Assembly: GCA_030528845.1 (NCBI GenBank)
Contig: JAUMYC010000137.1
Coordinates: 1 to 6,891, forward strand
Source of the DNA: Eubacteriales bacterium
GTDB lineage: Bacteria; Bacillota_A; Clostridia; Christensenellales; Aristaeellaceae
Reading direction: 5' to 3'
Length of the DNA stretch: 6,891 nt
Of the stretch, positions 6,521 through 6,891 are shown piece by piece. The first letter of the stretch is position 1. Every line of letters starts with the position of its first letter. Below the pieces are notes generated by a model. That model searched no databases. It was given only the letters and a program-made list of their open reading frames with translations, and was not told the origin of the DNA. The translations under genes were made by a program, and so were the position numbers.

Positions 6521-6554
6521 ACCCCCGCCGTGCGCGCCCCATACATCCAACATG

Positions 6555-6589
6555 AAAGCCCGGCCTGCGCTTTCGCGCAGCCGGGCTTT
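6555..6589. terminator. terminator-like hairpin between convergent genes
   Basis: Bases 6555-6563 (AAAGCCCGG) pair with 6581-6589 (CCGGGCTTT) and 6565-6570 (CTGCGC) with 6575-6580 (GCGCAG). That makes 15 pairs with a single bulged C (6564) and a TTTC loop. The stem reads alike on both strands and ends in TTT, so the T-run is short. It lies 22 bases past the stop of the minus-strand flavin reductase gene and can serve both convergent transcripts. Confidence 0.65.
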
Positions 6590-6611
6590 GCCGTCGCTTC
6601 GTTCGTATCGC

Positions 6612-6891
6612 TTACTTGATTTGCAGGCCGTCCTTGAACGCGCTGCCGACCCGCTCGCCGATGACACAATAAGCGCTGTTCATAGGATCGAAAGTGATCG
6701 GCCGCAGCTTTGCCACGTCCACCTTACCGTTTTCCCCCAGCACACTTTCGTCCGCCGAGACATTCACGATCTCGCCGACGAGCCTGCAGGTCTGTTCGTC
6801 GTAGCTCATGAGGCGGCATTCCACCGCCATGGGCAGTTCGTCGATCAGCGGCGCGTTCACAAATTCGCTCTTCGTGGTGTGGAAGCCCGCC
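6612..6891 (-). CDS. flavin reductase-like (FMN-binding split-barrel) protein, C-terminal part
   Basis: This is the last 92 residues of a protein that resembles the flavin reductase-like family, cytoplasmic FMN-binding proteins that reduce flavin with NAD(P)H or act as flavoprotein electron carriers. The frame is open from the window edge through AGFHTTKSEFV to the TAA at 6614-6612, so the GTG at 6860 is internal and the true start lies outside. Supporting stretches are VNAPLIDELPMAVECRL, LVGEIVNVSADESVL (a typical beta-strand run of this family), KVDVAKLRPITFDP and CVIGERVGSAFKDG, which ends such proteins in clostridia. Nucleotide-binding residues near the N-terminus are not visible. It is convergent with the creatininase-family gene and separated from it by the hairpin-rich gap, so it probably belongs to a different transcription unit. 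The electron partner is unknown. Confidence 0.8.
   Translation of the reverse strand, partial: AGFHTTKSEFVNAPLIDELPMAVECRLMSYDEQTCRLVGEIVNVSADESVLGENGKVDVAKLRPITFDPMNSAYCVIGERVGSAFKDGLQIK

Noticed and set aside
3924..6542. 872-codon open frame on the minus strand
   Set aside because: It runs exactly codon-opposite two well-supported plus-strand genes, crosses their intergenic gaps and has no recognisable domain. It is explained by codon bias.
6233..6667. Small frames on both strands across the 6429-6611 gap
   Set aside because: They are low-complexity, run into flanking genes and are opened by the GC-rich hairpins. They show no ribosome binding site or conserved motif.

Overview
The window looks like a chromosomal stretch from a GC-rich member of the Bacillota (Clostridia), probably a gut-type fermenter of the Oscillospirales/Christensenellales kind. 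The reasons are AGGAG-like ribosome binding sites, sigma-A-like promoters in the less GC-rich gap, a PurC and a flavin reductase of clostridial flavour, GC-rich intergenic stem-loops, and many GC-ending codons. This placement is an inference from composition and protein style only. No mobile element, tRNA, rRNA or CRISPR array was seen.

Layout: (1) 1-1070, plus strand: the C-terminal part of a glycoside hydrolase family 2 (GH2) beta-mannosidase, cut by the window edge. (2) 1170-3146, plus strand: a GH36 alpha-galactosidase-like enzyme, 99 bases downstream and with no clear promoter of its own, so probably the next cistron. The two activities together fit removal of mannose and galactose from galactomannan or manno-oligosaccharides. 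A strong hairpin terminator (3159-3199) closes this unit and also faces the end of purC. (3) 3216-3905, minus strand: purC, a purine biosynthesis gene standing alone between carbohydrate genes. (4) 3906-4115: a divergent control region with a promoter for each direction, a PurBox-like sequence and a small dyad inside the plus-strand promoter. (5) 4116-5588 and 5619-6428, plus strand: a two-gene operon of a compact GH78 (alpha-L-rhamnosidase)-like protein and a creatininase-family metallohydrolase. (6) 6429-6611: a gene-free gap holding three consecutive GC-rich hairpins and a terminator-like hairpin. (7) 6612-6891, minus strand: the C-terminal part of a flavin reductase-like protein that continues past the window.

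The least conventional part is the GH78-like/creatininase-family pair. It suggests that a rhamnosidase-type enzyme with a shifted catalytic-acid motif is made together with a hydrolase that attacks an amide or a cyclic keto-sugar-type bond. The substrate is unknown. Everything else is recognisable household or carbohydrate-degrading machinery, with some divergent motifs noted in the entries.
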